Below, in pieces: positions 47,670 through 58,242 of a DNA stretch of 64,000 bases; position 1 is the first letter of the stretch; each line of letters opens with the position of its first letter. A program made the position numbers and the translations under genes. The stretch comes from Solibacillus sp. FSL W7-1464 (lineage in GTDB: Bacteria; Bacillota; Bacilli; Bacillales_A; Planococcaceae): positions 3,416,001 through 3,480,000 of the forward strand of contig NZ_JBBORC010000001.1 in NCBI RefSeq assembly GCF_038004425.1. Reading direction: 5' to 3'. The notes under the pieces were generated by a model. It did not search any database, was not told the DNA's origin, and saw nothing but the letters and a program-made list of their open reading frames with translations.

Positions 47670-48242
47670 TTACTTATTTACGTTAAATAGTTGCTGTAAT
47701 GTCTTTTTGTAAAGCGCATGCTCTAATTTATGTATACGCTCTTCAGTCGCTTCACGGTTACCATCGACAACTTCAACTGCTCCCTGCGAGATAATCTTTC
47801 CTGTATCCATTCCCGCATCTACATAGTGCACCGTCACACCCGTAACTTTTACGCCGTGAGTCATCGCCTGACCAATGGCGTCTTTCCCGGGAAATGATGG
47901 CAGCAGCGACGGATGAATATTAATAATCCGATGCTCATAAGCCGATAATAGCGTTTCTCCAACAAGTCGCATATAACCTGCTAAGATGATCCATTCAATC
48001 TCTCGTTCTTTTAACAGTTCAACAAGTTTTGCTTCATAAGCTGCCTTGTCGGCAAAGGTTTTCGGTGCAAGCTCCATAGCAGGTATACCGAAGTTTTGTG
48101 CACGTGTCACCACATAAGCACCCGGCTTATCCGTAATGACAAGCTCGATCGTCGCGTCAAGCTCACCGCGACTAATCGCTTCTTGAAGTGCCTGAAAGTT
48201 ACTACCGCTTCCAGAAGCGAACACGGCAATTTTCGTACCCAT
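47670..48242 (-). CDS. purN: Phosphoribosylglycinamide formyltransferase PurN (190 aa)
   Basis: Folate-dependent GAR transformylase, step 3 of the pathway. Motifs: the N-terminal FASGSGSNFQAL, the catalytic segment RIINIHPSLLPSFPGKDAIGQA (Asn-His pair) and TGVTVHYVDAGMDTGKII with the catalytic Asp. The start overlaps the purM stop by one base (TAATG), so translation is coupled. Everything expected of the family is present. Confidence 0.96.
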   Translation of the reverse strand: MGTKIAVFASGSGSNFQALQEAISRGELDATIELVITDKPGAYVVTRAQNFGIPAMELAPKTFADKAAYEAKLVELLKEREIEWIILAGYMRLVGETLLSAYEHRIINIHPSLLPSFPGKDAIGQAMTHGVKVTGVTVHYVDAGMDTGKIISQGAVEVVDGNREATEERIHKLEHALYKKTLQQLFNVNK

Positions 48243-49297
48243 TACACTAAACTCCCGTCATGTTCGCCGTTGAAAATAACGCCTTCACCGTTCACAACGC
48301 GACCGATTGTGTAGGCTTTTTCACCTTCAGCTTCCACTGCAGCAATCACTTTATCAGCTTCACTCGCTGGCACCGCAATAACAAAGCCGATTCCCATGTT
48401 GAATACGTTATATAAATCTTTGTCCGCCAATGCACCTTTTTCTTTTAAAAATTCAAAGATGCGCAGCACCGGCCAAGATCCTAAATCGATTTCAGTCGCC
48501 AAACCTTGTGGCATCATACGTGGCAGGTTTTCATAGAAGCCTCCGCCTGTAACGTGTGCGCAACCGTGTACTTCCGCAGCTTTAAGTGCTGCTAAAACAG
48601 GCTTTGCATAAAGCTTTGTAGGAACAAGAAGCGCTTCGCCGATTGGACCGAGGTCTTCATAGCCTTCTACTACTGCATCGACTGCGATTTCATTGTCCGC
48701 GAACACAATTTTACGTACTAACGAATAGCCGTTTGAATGTACACCGCTTGAAGCAAGACCGATTAAAACGTCGCCTTCCACAATTTTTTCGCCCGTAATG
48801 ATGTCCGATTTTTCACAAGCACCTACAGCAAAACCAGCTAAGTCGTACTCGTCTTCTTCGTAAAGACCCGGCATTTCAGCTGTTTCTCCGCCGATTAATG
48901 CTGCACCGGACTGTACACAACCGTCCGCAACACCTTTTACGATCTGCTCAATTTTTGCCGGCTCAGCTTTTCCAACTGCAACATAATCAAGGAAATAAAG
49001 CGGCTCAGCACCTTGTGCAACAATATCATTTACACACATTGCAACACAGTCCACACCGATTGTATCGTGTTTATCAACCATAAATGCAAGCTTCAACTTT
49101 GTCCCAACACCGTCCGTACCTGAAATAAGAACTGGTTCCTTTAAGTTCAGTGCAGACAAATCAAACATGCCTCCAAAGCCGCCAAACGTTCCCATCACAC
49201 CTAAACGGTTTGTACGCTCGACATGTGATTTCATACGTTTTACTGCTTCATAACCTGCCTCAATATTTACGCCTGCCTGTTCATATGCTTTTGACAT
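48242..49297 (-). CDS. purM: Phosphoribosylformylglycinamidine cyclo-ligase PurM (351 aa)
   Basis: AIR synthetase, step 5: ATP-dependent closure of FGAM to AIR. The N-terminus [18 protein letters not shown], the ATP-binding glycine-rich [18 protein letters not shown] and [11 protein letters not shown] are typical, as is [16 protein letters not shown] later. The start follows AAGGAGGAGC. It is 25 nt after purF and overlaps purN by one base. Confidence 0.96.
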   Translation of the reverse strand: MSKAYEQAGVNIEAGYEAVKRMKSHVERTNRLGVMGTFGGFGGMFDLSALNLKEPVLISGTDGVGTKLKLAFMVDKHDTIGVDCVAMCVNDIVAQGAEPLYFLDYVAVGKAEPAKIEQIVKGVADGCVQSGAALIGGETAEMPGLYEEDEYDLAGFAVGACEKSDIITGEKIVEGDVLIGLASSGVHSNGYSLVRKIVFADNEIAVDAVVEGYEDLGPIGEALLVPTKLYAKPVLAALKAAEVHGCAHVTGGGFYENLPRMMPQGLATEIDLGSWPVLRIFEFLKEKGALADKDLYNVFNMGIGFVIAVPASEADKVIAAVEAEGEKAYTIGRVVNGEGVIFNGEHDGSLV

Positions 49298-49321
49298 AAT
49301 GTACTTGCTCCTCCTTAATTT

Positions 49322-50740
49322 CTAACAGTCTTTTTCATGTGGTAAAACTGTGTCCGGAAAAATCTCTGTCGGGTATTTACCAGTAAAGCATGCGACGCAG
49401 AGCCCGCCATTTTCATCTTCAAACGGGCGGTTCGTCGCACGGACCATACCTTCCAGCGATAAAAATGTTAATGTGTCCGCTTCAATTGCTACTCGTATAT
49501 CTTCCACACTGTGGCTTGATGCAATCAGCTCTTCATGTGTCGATGTATCGATTCCGTAATAACAAGGATCCGTCATTGGTGGTGAAGAAATAACAACATG
49601 CACTTCTGCCGCCCCTGCTTCTTTCAGCATGCGCACAATACGTCTCGATGTTGTACCGCGCACGATTGAATCATCCACCATTACGACACGTTTTCCTTTT
49701 ACGACTTGTACGACAGGTGAAAGCTTCATTTTTACACCACGTTCGCGAAGCTCCTGTGTCGGCTGGATAAAAGTACGTCCAACATAGCGGTTTTTAATTA
49801 AACCGAGCTCGTATGGAATACCGCTCGCTTCAGAAAACCCGATCGCTGCAGAAATGGATGAATCAGGAACTCCTGTAACGACGTCCGCTTCAATGTGGGC
49901 ACATTCTTTTGCGAGTTCTTTCCCCATACGTTTACGTGCCATATGGACATTTACTTCATCAATATTCGAGTCAGGACGCGCCAGGTATACATATTCCATC
50001 GCACACATTGTCCGATTGTCCTTCTCCACATAGCTGTCGATTTCAAGACCATTGTTTGAAATGATCAATAACTCTCCAGGTTCCACTTCACGTACGTACT
50101 CCGCACCGATTAAATCAAATGCACATGTTTCAGAAGCAACGACATAAGAATCACCCAGCTTCCCAAGTGAAAGCGGACGTAATCCGTTACGGTCCCGTGC
50201 CACAATCATTTGGTCATTCGTCAATAAAATAATAGAAAATGCTCCTTTTAATAACGACAATGCTTCTTTCACTTTTGAACGAAATGGTGAGTGTTTTGAT
50301 TTTTTAATGAGATGTACAACAACCTCTGTATCAGATGTCGAATTGAAAATGCTGCCCGATCGCTCTAAAAACTGTTTTAAATGTGTAGCATTCACCAAGT
50401 TGCCATTATGGGCAATTGCCAGTGAGCCAGTTGAAGAACGGAATAACAATGGCTGAACATTTTCCAGCCCTTTGCCGCCTGCTGTAGCGTAGCGTACATG
50501 CGCAATTGCCGCGTGTCCTACTACTTTACGTAATTTATCTTCATTGAACACGTCATTTACAAGACCTTCGCCGCGTACAGCCTGAAGCTGATTACCGTCA
50601 GTTGTGACGATACCAGCTCCTTCCTGTCCGCGATGCTGTAATGCGTGTAAACCGTAATAACTTAGGTGCGCTGCATCTTGGTTTCCCCAAATGCCAAATA
50701 CGCCGCATTCCTCATTTAAGCCTCTGATTTCAGCAAGCAT
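49322..50740 (-). CDS. purF: Amidophosphoribosyltransferase PurF (472 aa)
   Basis: First committed enzyme: PRPP plus glutamine to phosphoribosylamine. The sequence starts with an 11-residue propeptide, then Cys12 ([12 protein letters not shown]), the glutaminase nucleophile after processing. The PRTase motif reads [17 protein letters not shown]. The Fe-S ligand cysteines of the Bacillus-type enzyme include CAMEYV and [13 protein letters not shown]. Its start lies inside the end of purL (25-bp overlap) with GGAGCAATTCC upstream, so translation is probably coupled. AMP and GMP feedback is known for the family. Confidence 0.96.
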   Translation of the reverse strand: MLAEIRGLNEECGVFGIWGNQDAAHLSYYGLHALQHRGQEGAGIVTTDGNQLQAVRGEGLVNDVFNEDKLRKVVGHAAIAHVRYATAGGKGLENVQPLLFRSSTGSLAIAHNGNLVNATHLKQFLERSGSIFNSTSDTEVVVHLIKKSKHSPFRSKVKEALSLLKGAFSIILLTNDQMIVARDRNGLRPLSLGKLGDSYVVASETCAFDLIGAEYVREVEPGELLIISNNGLEIDSYVEKDNRTMCAMEYVYLARPDSNIDEVNVHMARKRMGKELAKECAHIEADVVTGVPDSSISAAIGFSEASGIPYELGLIKNRYVGRTFIQPTQELRERGVKMKLSPVVQVVKGKRVVMVDDSIVRGTTSRRIVRMLKEAGAAEVHVVISSPPMTDPCYYGIDTSTHEELIASSHSVEDIRVAIEADTLTFLSLEGMVRATNRPFEDENGGLCVACFTGKYPTEIFPDTVLPHEKDC

Positions 50741-52947
50741 GGAATTGCTCCTTTCCAGGCAGAACGGAATTCCTCCACAGTACCTTCAACAAGTACACCA
50801 GTTTCGCCGCTAATTTTAATACTTGCGTCGTCTGTAACTGTACCGATTTTTTGTGCATCTTTTACGATAGTTTCAAAGCCTTCTGCATGTTCAGCTTTCA
50901 CTGTTAATACAAAGCGTGATTGTGATTCTGCGAATAGAGCCGTTGTTGCAGAACCTGTTAATGCTACGTCCAATCCTAAACCTTTGGCAGCGAAAGTTTT
51001 CTCCGCTAATGCAACCGCAACTCCGCCTTCAGAAACATCATGCGCTGACTGAACAAGTCCTGCCTGAATTGCTTCCAAAACAGATTGTTGACGTGCCGCT
51101 TCTACTGTTAAGTCGATTGAAGGTGCTTTACCTGAAATGCCGCCTTCCACTAACTTTTGCAATTCAGAACCACCGAATTCTGTTTTTGTGTCACCGACTA
51201 CGTACACAACGTCACCCGCAGCTTTAACTTCCTGTGTTGTAACATGTGCTAAATCTTTTACTAATCCGACCATACCGATTGTTGGTGTTGGATAAACCGC
51301 TTCACCTGAACGCTCGTTGTACATTGATACGTTACCGCCAATTACTGGTGCATCTAATGCTAAACAAGCTTCCGCAATACCGTCAGCCGATTTTTGGATT
51401 TGCCAGAAGATTTCCGGTTTCTCCGGGTTTCCGAAGTTTAGGCAGTCTGTAATTGCAAGTGGTTGTCCCCCAGAACATACGATGTTACGCGCAGCTTCTG
51501 CAACAGCAATTTTACCGCCAGTTGTCGGATCCAGGTAAATATAGCGAGCATTACAGTCTGTCGTCATCGCCAACCCTTTATTTGTACCTCGTACACGTAT
51601 TACTGCAGCGTCCGAACCTGGTGCTACAACCGTATTTGTACGTACTTGGTAGTCATATTGATCGTAAACCCACTCTTTTGAAGCGATTGTCGGAGCTTTT
51701 AACAGTGCAGTTAACGTTTCTTTATAATCTGTTACTTTTGGCTCTGCATTTTCCATTGCCTGATATTCAGCAAAGTAAGCTGGCTCAGCATCCGGCATAT
51801 TATAAACCGGTGCGTCTTCAGCTAATGCATCTGCAGGTACTTCTGCAACAACTTCACCTTTGTGCAGTAAACGAAGCATTTTATCTTCTGTCACTTTCCC
51901 TACAGCTACCGCGTCAAGATCATATTTATCAAAGATCGCTTTAATTTCATCTTCACGGCCTGCTTTTACAACGATCAGCATGCGCTCCTGAGATTCTGAT
52001 AACATCATTTCATAAGCTGACATGTTTGTCTCACGTTGAGGAACTAAGTCCAAGTTCATTTCTACACCAGTACCGGCTTTAGAAGCCATTTCCGCTGAAG
52101 ATGAAGTAAGACCCGCTGCGCCCATATCTTGAATACCGACTAATGCGTCTGATTTTACAACTTCCAGACAAGCTTCAAGAAGTAACTTTTCCATGAACGG
52201 GTCCCCAACTTGTACCGCCGAGCGACTTTCTTCAGTATCTTCTGTCAATTCTTCAGATGAGAATGTTGCACCGTGAATACCGTCACGACCTGTTTTCGCA
52301 CCAACGTACATGACAGTATTTCCTACACCTGCAGCAACACCTTTTTGGATATCCTTATGATCGATCAATCCGACACACATTGCATTTACAAGCGGATTTC
52401 CTTCGTAGCATGGATCAAAACCAATTTCGCCGCCTACTGTCGGAATACCGATACAGTTACCGTACCCTGCAATACCAGCAACAACTTCTTCAAATAAATA
52501 CTTGCCGCGTGCTGATTTTAACTCACCAAAACGTAAAGAGTTCAGCATGGCAATCGGACGGGCACCCATTGAGAAAACGTCACGGATAATTCCGCCTACA
52601 CCTGTTGCAGCACCTTGGTATGGTTCAATCGCAGATGGATGGTTATGGGATTCCATTTTGAAAACAACTGCCTGCTCATCACCGATGTCAACAATGCCGG
52701 CGCCTTCACCAGGGCCTTGCAGTACTTGAGGACCTTTAGTCGGGAATTTACGAAGAACTGGCTTCGATTTTTTATAAGAGCAGTGCTCAGACCACATTAC
52801 CGAGAAAAGACCTGTTTCTGTCCAGTTTGGAATGCGACCTAATTTTTCAATTGCTAAGTCAAATTCCGCATCTGACATCCCCATGTCCGCATAGAGACGT
52901 TTTTCCTTAATTTGCTCTGGTGTTGGTTCGAAATTAGTTGTTAACAT
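50716..52947 (-). CDS. purL: FGAM synthase subunit PurL (small type, 743 aa)
   Basis: Synthetase subunit of the three-part PurLQS complex, step 4 of the pathway. It shows two AIR-synthetase-like repeats. Motifs: [15 protein letters not shown] near the N-terminus, [40 protein letters not shown] and the second-half [12 protein letters not shown]. The size is that of the Gram-positive short form, consistent with separate purS and purQ genes. The start overlaps the end of purQ by 14 bp; purF overlaps its own end by 25 bp. Confidence 0.96.
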   Translation of the reverse strand: MLTTNFEPTPEQIKEKRLYADMGMSDAEFDLAIEKLGRIPNWTETGLFSVMWSEHCSYKKSKPVLRKFPTKGPQVLQGPGEGAGIVDIGDEQAVVFKMESHNHPSAIEPYQGAATGVGGIIRDVFSMGARPIAMLNSLRFGELKSARGKYLFEEVVAGIAGYGNCIGIPTVGGEIGFDPCYEGNPLVNAMCVGLIDHKDIQKGVAAGVGNTVMYVGAKTGRDGIHGATFSSEELTEDTEESRSAVQVGDPFMEKLLLEACLEVVKSDALVGIQDMGAAGLTSSSAEMASKAGTGVEMNLDLVPQRETNMSAYEMMLSESQERMLIVVKAGREDEIKAIFDKYDLDAVAVGKVTEDKMLRLLHKGEVVAEVPADALAEDAPVYNMPDAEPAYFAEYQAMENAEPKVTDYKETLTALLKAPTIASKEWVYDQYDYQVRTNTVVAPGSDAAVIRVRGTNKGLAMTTDCNARYIYLDPTTGGKIAVAEAARNIVCSGGQPLAITDCLNFGNPEKPEIFWQIQKSADGIAEACLALDAPVIGGNVSMYNERSGEAVYPTPTIGMVGLVKDLAHVTTQEVKAAGDVVYVVGDTKTEFGGSELQKLVEGGISGKAPSIDLTVEAARQQSVLEAIQAGLVQSAHDVSEGGVAVALAEKTFAAKGLGLDVALTGSATTALFAESQSRFVLTVKAEHAEGFETIVKDAQKIGTVTDDASIKISGETGVLVEGTVEEFRSAWKGAIPCLLKSEA

Positions 52948-53617
52948 GCTGTTCCCTCCACTGCTTCACAATTGATTTAAATAGTTTAAGACCATCTGCG
53001 CCACCAACGATTTCGTTTGCAGCACGCTCTGGATGTGGCATCATGCCGAGTACATTGCCTTCTCTATTGATGATTCCAGCAATATCCGCTAAAGAACCGT
53101 TCGGATTTTCGCCTTCATATGTAAAGACAATCTGATTATTGGCTTGTAAAGAAGCTAATGTTTCGTCATCGCAGTAGTAGTTACCTTCACCATGCGCGAT
53201 CGGAATATTAATGACTTCTCCCTCTTCATATCCGTTTGTAAATGGTGTGCTGTTGTTTTCAACTTTTAACTGTACTGTACGACACATGAATTTCAGGTTT
53301 TTATTGCGGATAAGAGCACCTGGTAACAGTCCTGCTTCCGTTAAAATCTGGAATCCGTTACAAACACCTAATACTGGTTTGCCTTGTGCCGCAAATTCTT
53401 TTAAAGCCGACATAATGTTTGATTGGTTTGCCATTGCGCCACAACGTAAATAGTCCCCATATGAGAAACCTCCAGGCACTAATGCCCCGTCAAATCCGTC
53501 CAGACTTGTAGCTGTATGCCAAACATATTCTACTTCTTCATCTAACTCGTCCTTAATCGCATGAAACATGTCGATATCACAGTTAGACCCCGGGAAAACG
53601 AGTACTGCAAATTTCAT
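52934..53617 (-). CDS. purQ: FGAM synthase glutaminase subunit PurQ (227 aa)
   Basis: Class I glutamine amidotransferase that delivers ammonia to PurL. Features: [16 protein letters not shown] at the N-terminus, the nucleophile elbow [11 protein letters not shown] (Cys), the catalytic His-Glu at the C-terminal end in GMMPHPERA, and [11 protein letters not shown]. The start is ATG 53617, 9 nt after GAGGAGG; the TTG at 53635 precedes that site. It begins 4 nt after the purS stop. Confidence 0.96.
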   Translation of the reverse strand: MKFAVLVFPGSNCDIDMFHAIKDELDEEVEYVWHTATSLDGFDGALVPGGFSYGDYLRCGAMANQSNIMSALKEFAAQGKPVLGVCNGFQILTEAGLLPGALIRNKNLKFMCRTVQLKVENNSTPFTNGYEEGEVINIPIAHGEGNYYCDDETLASLQANNQIVFTYEGENPNGSLADIAGIINREGNVLGMMPHPERAANEIVGGADGLKLFKSIVKQWREQHVNN

Positions 53618-53621
53618 CGTA

Positions 53622-53867
53622 TTATGCCTCCTCAACTTCGTAACGGTACTTTTCGATCACCGTGTTCGCTAATACTTTTTCACACATTTCTTTCACGATT
53701 GTGTCAATATCACGGTCAGTGTCTTCGATTGCAACTTCCAAATACTTGCCGATACGTACATCAGAAACTTCACCATAACCGATTTTTTGCAATGAGCCTT
53801 GAACTGCAGAACCTTGTGGATCCAGGATGCTTTCTTTTAATGTTACATATATTTTAACTTTTTTCAT
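53622..53867 (-). CDS. purS: FGAM synthase subunit PurS (81 aa)
   Basis: Small structural subunit that bridges PurQ and PurL and helps channel ammonia. The sequence [21 protein letters not shown] and [11 protein letters not shown] are canonical. The ATG is 3 nt after the purC stop codon (53871) in a tightly packed block. Length equals that of other Bacillus PurS proteins. Confidence 0.95.
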   Translation of the reverse strand: MKKVKIYVTLKESILDPQGSAVQGSLQKIGYGEVSDVRIGKYLEVAIEDTDRDIDTIVKEMCEKVLANTVIEKYRYEVEEA

Positions 53868-53870
53868 GAG

Positions 53871-54581
53871 TTAGTTGCCTCCAAGTTTTTGTAATATAAT
53901 CTCATATACTTCCGTTAGATTGCCTAAATCACGGCGGAATACGTCTTTATCAAGCTTTTGCTTAGTATTAGAGTCCCATAAACGACAAGTGTCAGGAGAA
54001 ATTTCATCGGCAAGTAAAATATTGCCGTCTTTATCACGACCAAATTCCAGTTTGAAGTCGACTAAAGTTACACCAACAGCTGTAAAAATCGGACGCAGCA
54101 CTTCATTCACATGCAGTGCCGCCTTATATAGCTGTTCTACTTCCATTGGTGTTGCGATATTCAGCACATCAATATGCTCTGTTGTAATCATTGGATCACC
54201 TAATGCATCATCTTTATAGTAAAATTCGACGATCGGACGCTTAAGCGGAGTGCCCTCATCCAAGCCTAGACGTTTTGCCAGGCTGCCTGCAGCAATATTG
54301 CGTGTAACGACTTCGATTGGAATAATTTCGACTTTACGTACAAGCTGTTCGTTCGCTGAAAGTCTTTTTACGAAATGTGATTCAATTCCGTTTTCTTGTA
54401 ACTTCTCGAAAAGTAATGTCGTAATTTGATTGTTTAAATTTCCCTTACCAGCGATTTCGGCTTTCTTCTCGCCATTAAATGCTGTTGCACTATCTTTGTA
54501 TTCAACAAAAAGGATTTCAGTATCTTCTGTTGTATATAGTCGTTTTGCTTTCCCTTCATATAAAAGCTGCCCTTTATTCAT
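53871..54581 (-). CDS. purC: SAICAR synthetase PurC (236 aa)
   Basis: Ligates aspartate to CAIR with ATP, step 7 of the pathway. The protein begins with QLLYEGKAKRLYTTEDTEIL and shows FVEYKDSATAFNGEKKAEI, the signature PIEVVTRNIAAGSLAKRLG and LVDFKLEFGRDKDGNILLAD with DEISPDTCRLWD. The start follows AGGAGGAATACGTC. It sits 28 nt after purB and 3 nt before purS. Confidence 0.96.
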   Translation of the reverse strand: MNKGQLLYEGKAKRLYTTEDTEILFVEYKDSATAFNGEKKAEIAGKGNLNNQITTLLFEKLQENGIESHFVKRLSANEQLVRKVEIIPIEVVTRNIAAGSLAKRLGLDEGTPLKRPIVEFYYKDDALGDPMITTEHIDVLNIATPMEVEQLYKAALHVNEVLRPIFTAVGVTLVDFKLEFGRDKDGNILLADEISPDTCRLWDSNTKQKLDKDVFRRDLGNLTEVYEIILQKLGGN

Positions 54582-54609
54582 GACGTATTCCTCCTGATAA
54601 ATTGATTAG

Positions 54610-55911
54610 TTAGTTAAGACCTAAACGTTCGAAAATCAAATCAACATTTTGAATATGGTAGTTGTAGTCAAAGCAGTCTGCAATTTCTTCCGGTGATAGA
54701 TATGCTGTGATTTTTTCACTAGCTTCCACAAGCGGACGGAATTGTGTTTGCTCATCCCAAGCACGCGCTGTTAATGGCTGAACCGTATCGTACGCTTCCT
54801 CACGTGATAATCCTTTGTCGATTAACGCAAGTAAAATACGCTGTGAATAGATCAGACCAAATGTACGCTCCATATTGCGTTTCATATTGTCAGGGAATAC
54901 AGTTAAGTTTTTCAAAATATTACCGAAACGATTTAACATATAATTCAATGTAATTGTGGCATCCGGAATAATGACACGTTCAGCTGAAGAGTGTGAAATA
55001 TCACGTTCATGCCATAAAGCTACATTTTCATAGGCTGTCAGCATATAGCCGCGCATTAATCGTGCCATACCTGTCATATTTTCAGAGCCGATCGGATTTC
55101 GCTTATGCGGCATGGCAGATGAACCTTTTTGCCCTTTCGCAAATCCTTCTTCCACCTCACGTGTTTCGGATTTTTGCAGTCCGCGGATTTCTGTCGCAAA
55201 CTTTTCAATTGATGTAGCGATCAAAGCCAGTGTAGAAAAATACTGGGCATGGCGGTCACGCTGCAATGTTTGTGTAGAAATTGGTGCTGCTGCTAATCCA
55301 AGATGTTCACATACATAGCTCTCCACGCGTGGGTTAATATTCGCATATGTTCCAACAGCACCGCTCATTTTCCCAGTTTCGATTACTTTTGCTGCTTCTT
55401 CAAAACGTGCTAAGTTACGGCGCATCTCTTCAAGCCATAATGCCAGCTTTAAACCAAATGTTGTCGGTTCTGCATGTACACCGTGCGTACGTCCCATCAT
55501 TACTGTAAATTTATGCTCTTTCGCTTTTTCAGTCAGAATAGCGATGAATTGATGTATATCTTTACGTAAAATTTCATTCGCCTGTTTGATTAAGTATGAT
55601 AGTGCTGTATCTACAACGTCCGTTGAAGTTAAACCGTAATGCACCCATTTCTTTTCCTCACCGAGTGCAGGTGTTTCCGAAACAGCTCTTGTAAATGCCA
55701 CTACATCATGACGTGTTTCCTGCTCAATTTCATAAATACGATCGATATCAAATGATGCATTTGCACGTAATTTTGCTACATCTTCTTTTGGAATTTCACC
55801 GATTTCCGCCCAAGCTTCACAGGCTAAAATTTCTACTTCAAGCCATGCTTTAAATTTGTTCTCTTCAGTCCAAATTGCACCCATTTCAGGACGTGTATAG
55901 CGTTCTATCAT
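54610..55911 (-). CDS. purB: Adenylosuccinate lyase PurB (433 aa)
   Basis: Fumarase-superfamily enzyme that removes fumarate from SAICAR and from adenylosuccinate, acting both in IMP and AMP synthesis. The superfamily signature [17 protein letters not shown] is clear. Others are [34 protein letters not shown] and [17 protein letters not shown]. The start follows AAAGGAGAAG. It lies 13 nt after purK and 28 nt before purC. Confidence 0.96.
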   Translation of the reverse strand: MIERYTRPEMGAIWTEENKFKAWLEVEILACEAWAEIGEIPKEDVAKLRANASFDIDRIYEIEQETRHDVVAFTRAVSETPALGEEKKWVHYGLTSTDVVDTALSYLIKQANEILRKDIHQFIAILTEKAKEHKFTVMMGRTHGVHAEPTTFGLKLALWLEEMRRNLARFEEAAKVIETGKMSGAVGTYANINPRVESYVCEHLGLAAAPISTQTLQRDRHAQYFSTLALIATSIEKFATEIRGLQKSETREVEEGFAKGQKGSSAMPHKRNPIGSENMTGMARLMRGYMLTAYENVALWHERDISHSSAERVIIPDATITLNYMLNRFGNILKNLTVFPDNMKRNMERTFGLIYSQRILLALIDKGLSREEAYDTVQPLTARAWDEQTQFRPLVEASEKITAYLSPEEIADCFDYNYHIQNVDLIFERLGLN

Positions 55912-55924
55912 AAATCTTCTCCTT

Positions 55925-57049
55925 TTACTCCGGCCAAATACCAGAGTCTGTAATTTGTTGTAATGCTGTATTTATATCATCTGTCATGACTGTGACATGA
56001 CCCATTTTCCGATTTACCTTTGCTTCTGATTTTCCGTACAGATGTACAGACCAGTCAGGAAACTTTGAAATTGAATTTGTTAATGGTACGACATGCTGAC
56101 CAAGTACATTTACCATGATCGATGGCGCCCAAAGTTTTGGTTTACGCAGCGGCCATCCGCATACTGCACGGATATGCTGAGTAAATTGTGAAATATTGCA
56201 TGCCTCAATCGAATAATGACCTGAGTTATGCGGACGTGGTGCACATTCGTTAATTACGATACTGCCATCTTCAAGGACAAACATTTCAACCGCCAATGTA
56301 CCAATCAGTTGTAGTGAATCTGCAATTTTTAGAGCCGCTTCCTCAGCTAATTGTGCTGTGGACTGTTCGATACGGGCAGGCACAATCGTTTCATGTAAAA
56401 TGTGGTTTATATGAATGTTTTCTCCGACAGGTAAGCAGTATGTTTCACCATATCCATTGCGTTGCACAATGACTGAAATCTCTTTCGTAAACGGAACAAA
56501 GCCCTCTGCAATACACTGTGAATGTGCAAATAATTCTTTTGCCAAAGGTAAGTCCTCAGCAGATTTCAATAGCTGCTGACCTTTCCCGTCATAACCGCCC
56601 CGTGCTGTTTTTACGATACATGGGAAGCCGATTTCTCCGATATTTTCTAGAAGCTGATCATATGTAGAAGCGACAATATATGGCGCAACCGGACAGCCTG
56701 CATCAACAATCATTTGCTTTTCAGTGATACGATTTTGTGTAATGCGCACAAGCTCTGCACCTTGGGGAACATAGGCCATTTGTGTTAAACGCTTCAAGCC
56801 ATCGTAATCGATGTTCTCAAACTCATATGTTATGACATCACTTACTTCCGCCAGTTCTTCCAATGCTGCTTCATCATCATAAGCTGCGACGATTCGAATG
56901 TCCGCCACTTGCCCACAAGGAGAATCCATCGTTGGTTCCAGTACTGCGATTTTATAGCCTGCTTCTTTTGCTGCAACTGCCATCATACGACCTAGCTGAC
57001 CACCGCCGATAATACCGATTGTTTGTCCAGGGTAAATCATTTTCGTCAC
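55925..57049 (-). CDS. purK: N5-carboxyaminoimidazole ribonucleotide synthetase PurK (374 aa, GTG start)
   Basis: ATP-grasp enzyme that carboxylates AIR to N5-CAIR, working with PurE. The N-terminus [21 protein letters not shown] is the family hallmark. The ATP-grasp part shows [20 protein letters not shown] and the C-terminal [12 protein letters not shown] and [18 protein letters not shown]. The start is GTG 57049, which overlaps the purE stop (GTGA); ATG 57040 is an alternative. Its last codons contain a TTTGGCCGGAGT stretch like the purD leader loops, which I judge to be chance. Confidence 0.95.
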   Translation of the reverse strand: MTKMIYPGQTIGIIGGGQLGRMMAVAAKEAGYKIAVLEPTMDSPCGQVADIRIVAAYDDEAALEELAEVSDVITYEFENIDYDGLKRLTQMAYVPQGAELVRITQNRITEKQMIVDAGCPVAPYIVASTYDQLLENIGEIGFPCIVKTARGGYDGKGQQLLKSAEDLPLAKELFAHSQCIAEGFVPFTKEISVIVQRNGYGETYCLPVGENIHINHILHETIVPARIEQSTAQLAEEAALKIADSLQLIGTLAVEMFVLEDGSIVINECAPRPHNSGHYSIEACNISQFTQHIRAVCGWPLRKPKLWAPSIMVNVLGQHVVPLTNSISKFPDWSVHLYGKSEAKVNRKMGHVTVMTDDINTALQQITDSGIWPE

Positions 57050-57534
57050 GTTAAGTCACCTGTGCTTTCCAAAACTTGCGCTTTTGTCGCTTCACGTCGT
57101 GCTTCAAGCTTTGCAGCAAGCTCCTGATCAAACGCTCCTAAAATTTGCGCTGCAAGAAGACCGGCATTTGTTGCCCCAGCCTTCCCAATTGCTACAGTTG
57201 CTACTGGTACACCACCTGGCATCTGCACAATCGATAGTAATGAATCAAGTCCGTTCAGTGCGCGTGACTGTACTGGTACTCCGATTACAGGTAATGTCGT
57301 TTTTGCTGCTACCATACCAGGTAAATGAGCTGCTCCACCAGCCCCTGCAATAATTACTTGAATACCGCGTCCGCGTGCAGCTTCCGCATATTCAAACATT
57401 AAATCTGGTGTGCGATGTGCTGAAACGACTTGCTTTTCATAAGGCACTTGCAGCTCGTCTAAAATGTCACAAGCATGCTTCATCGTTTCCCAATCACTTG
57501 AACTTCCCATAATAACGCCAATTTTCGGATTCAT
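57046..57534 (-). CDS. purE: N5-CAIR mutase PurE (162 aa)
   Basis: Class I mutase that converts N5-CAIR to CAIR. The N-terminus [19 protein letters not shown] and the active-site region [22 protein letters not shown] with [15 protein letters not shown] are canonical. ATG 57534 is 8 nt after AAAGGAGCG; the ORF extension upstream crosses that site. It is the first gene of the pur operon, downstream of the riboswitch, and overlaps purK by 4 nt. Confidence 0.96.
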   Translation of the reverse strand: MNPKIGVIMGSSSDWETMKHACDILDELQVPYEKQVVSAHRTPDLMFEYAEAARGRGIQVIIAGAGGAAHLPGMVAAKTTLPVIGVPVQSRALNGLDSLLSIVQMPGGVPVATVAIGKAGATNAGLLAAQILGAFDQELAAKLEARREATKAQVLESTGDLT

Positions 57535-57582
57535 GAATTTCGCTCCTTTAAACATCTTCTCCACTTGTTAAAAATCAATGTA

Positions 57583-57645
57583 AAAAATCCTCAAATAAAC
57601 TGCTCTCTAAGCACTACGCATGAGAAAGCAATCTACTTGAGGACT
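57583..57645 (-). terminator. Riboswitch-controlled terminator of the pur leader
   Basis: On the minus strand AGTCCTCAAGTAG pairs with TTATTTGAGGA, enclosing a second hairpin (GCTTTCT/AGAGAGC), and T6 follows. It lies between the guanine aptamer and purE, where guanine binding would promote termination. Confidence 0.8.
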
Positions 57646-57715
57646 GAGCATTAAAAGTATATGTAGATAATTGCATTGCGATCCACACCCTTTATTCATC
57701 ATACCTGAAGTTGCT

Positions 57716-57789
57716 TTCCCACATAGTCCGGTATTTACGGTGCCGGGTAGAGACACTAGAGCCATATTCTCTAGCATATATGAGGGATT
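57716..57789 (-). ncRNA. Purine riboswitch aptamer, guanine class
   Basis: Minus-strand sequence folds like the xpt-type aptamer. P1 is TCCCTCATATA/TATGTGGGA, followed by the conserved loop pieces AATATGGC, GTCTCTACCCGGCACCGTAAA and GGACTATG. The residue that reads the ligand (position 74 in xpt numbering) is C in GACTAT, which fits guanine or hypoxanthine, not adenine. Confidence 0.93.
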
Positions 57790-57808
57790 AAATGTTTTTC
57801 CTTTTCAC

Positions 57809-57837
57809 ATTTTAACAAGGGTTACGCATAAAATCAA
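57809..57837 (-). promoter_or_regulatory. pur operon promoter
   Basis: TTGATT (57837-57832), a 17-bp spacer and TAAAAT (57814-57809) on the minus strand, placed just upstream of the aptamer. It is the only good sigma-A pair in the region. Confidence 0.7.
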
Positions 57838-57843
57838 TGCAAA

Positions 57844-57885
57844 AATGCGAACAATATTTTTAAAGAAAAAGATAATGTTCGGCTT
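57844..57885 (-). promoter_or_regulatory. PurBox pair for the purine repressor PurR
   Basis: Two inverted CGAAC-centred boxes: GCCGAACATTAT (57884-57872 region) and its inverted partner TATTGTTCGCATT (57856-57844 region). The CGAAC cores are 24 bp apart, which gives about 16-18 bp between full boxes as in B. subtilis PurR operators. They lie upstream of the -35. PurR itself is not encoded in the window. Confidence 0.75.
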
Positions 57886-57901
57886 TTAATCAAATCATCC
57901 G

Positions 57902-58090
57902 TTAATCTTCTATTAATACACCTTTAAATTGTATTTTTTGACGTAAGTAAACAGGTTCACCATTTACCTCTTCAAACACCGGCTCTTCTCTTCGTCCAAA
58001 TGGCATATAGCCGTCTTTCTTCATTCTTTCAAGGCACTGCTCGATTGTTTCATTTTCTTCTACTTCATACCATACTTGCTTTTTAGCCAA
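57902..58090 (-). CDS. NETI motif-containing protein (YebG family, 62 aa)
   Basis: Small protein with the NETI motif (VEENETIEQCLERMKKDGY) that defines a family found beside pur genes in bacilli. The remainder is charged and short. Function unknown. The start is best at TTG 58090, which gives MAKKQVWYEV and places GGAAGG 9 nt upstream; the ATG at 58099 directly abuts that site. It lies upstream of the PurBox region and reads in the same direction as the pur operon, as yebG does in B. subtilis. Confidence 0.85.
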   Translation of the reverse strand: MAKKQVWYEVEENETIEQCLERMKKDGYMPFGRREEPVFEEVNGEPVYLRQKIQFKGVLIED

Positions 58091-58200
58091 AAAGGTCATC
58101 CTTCCACATGTAAAATATCGCTCTAACTATACCACGATATTTTTAGTACTTTCTAATAGAAAGATTTTATTTTGTGAACGATTTGTCACAACTGGAAAAT

Positions 58201-58234
58201 AAAAAGCGCAATCACATATTACATGTGATTGCAC
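58201..58234 (-). terminator. Terminator of the two-component/lipoprotein operon
   Basis: GGTGCAATCACATGT pairs with ATGTGATTGCGC around a small loop on the minus strand, followed by TTTTTATTTT. Confidence 0.85.
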
Positions 58235-58242
58235 CTGTTCAT

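Noticed and set aside
55925..55945. TTTGGCCGGAGT at the purK end as a sixth purD-type loop
   Set aside because: It is part of the last purK codons, with only a weak 4-bp stem around it; chance is sufficient.
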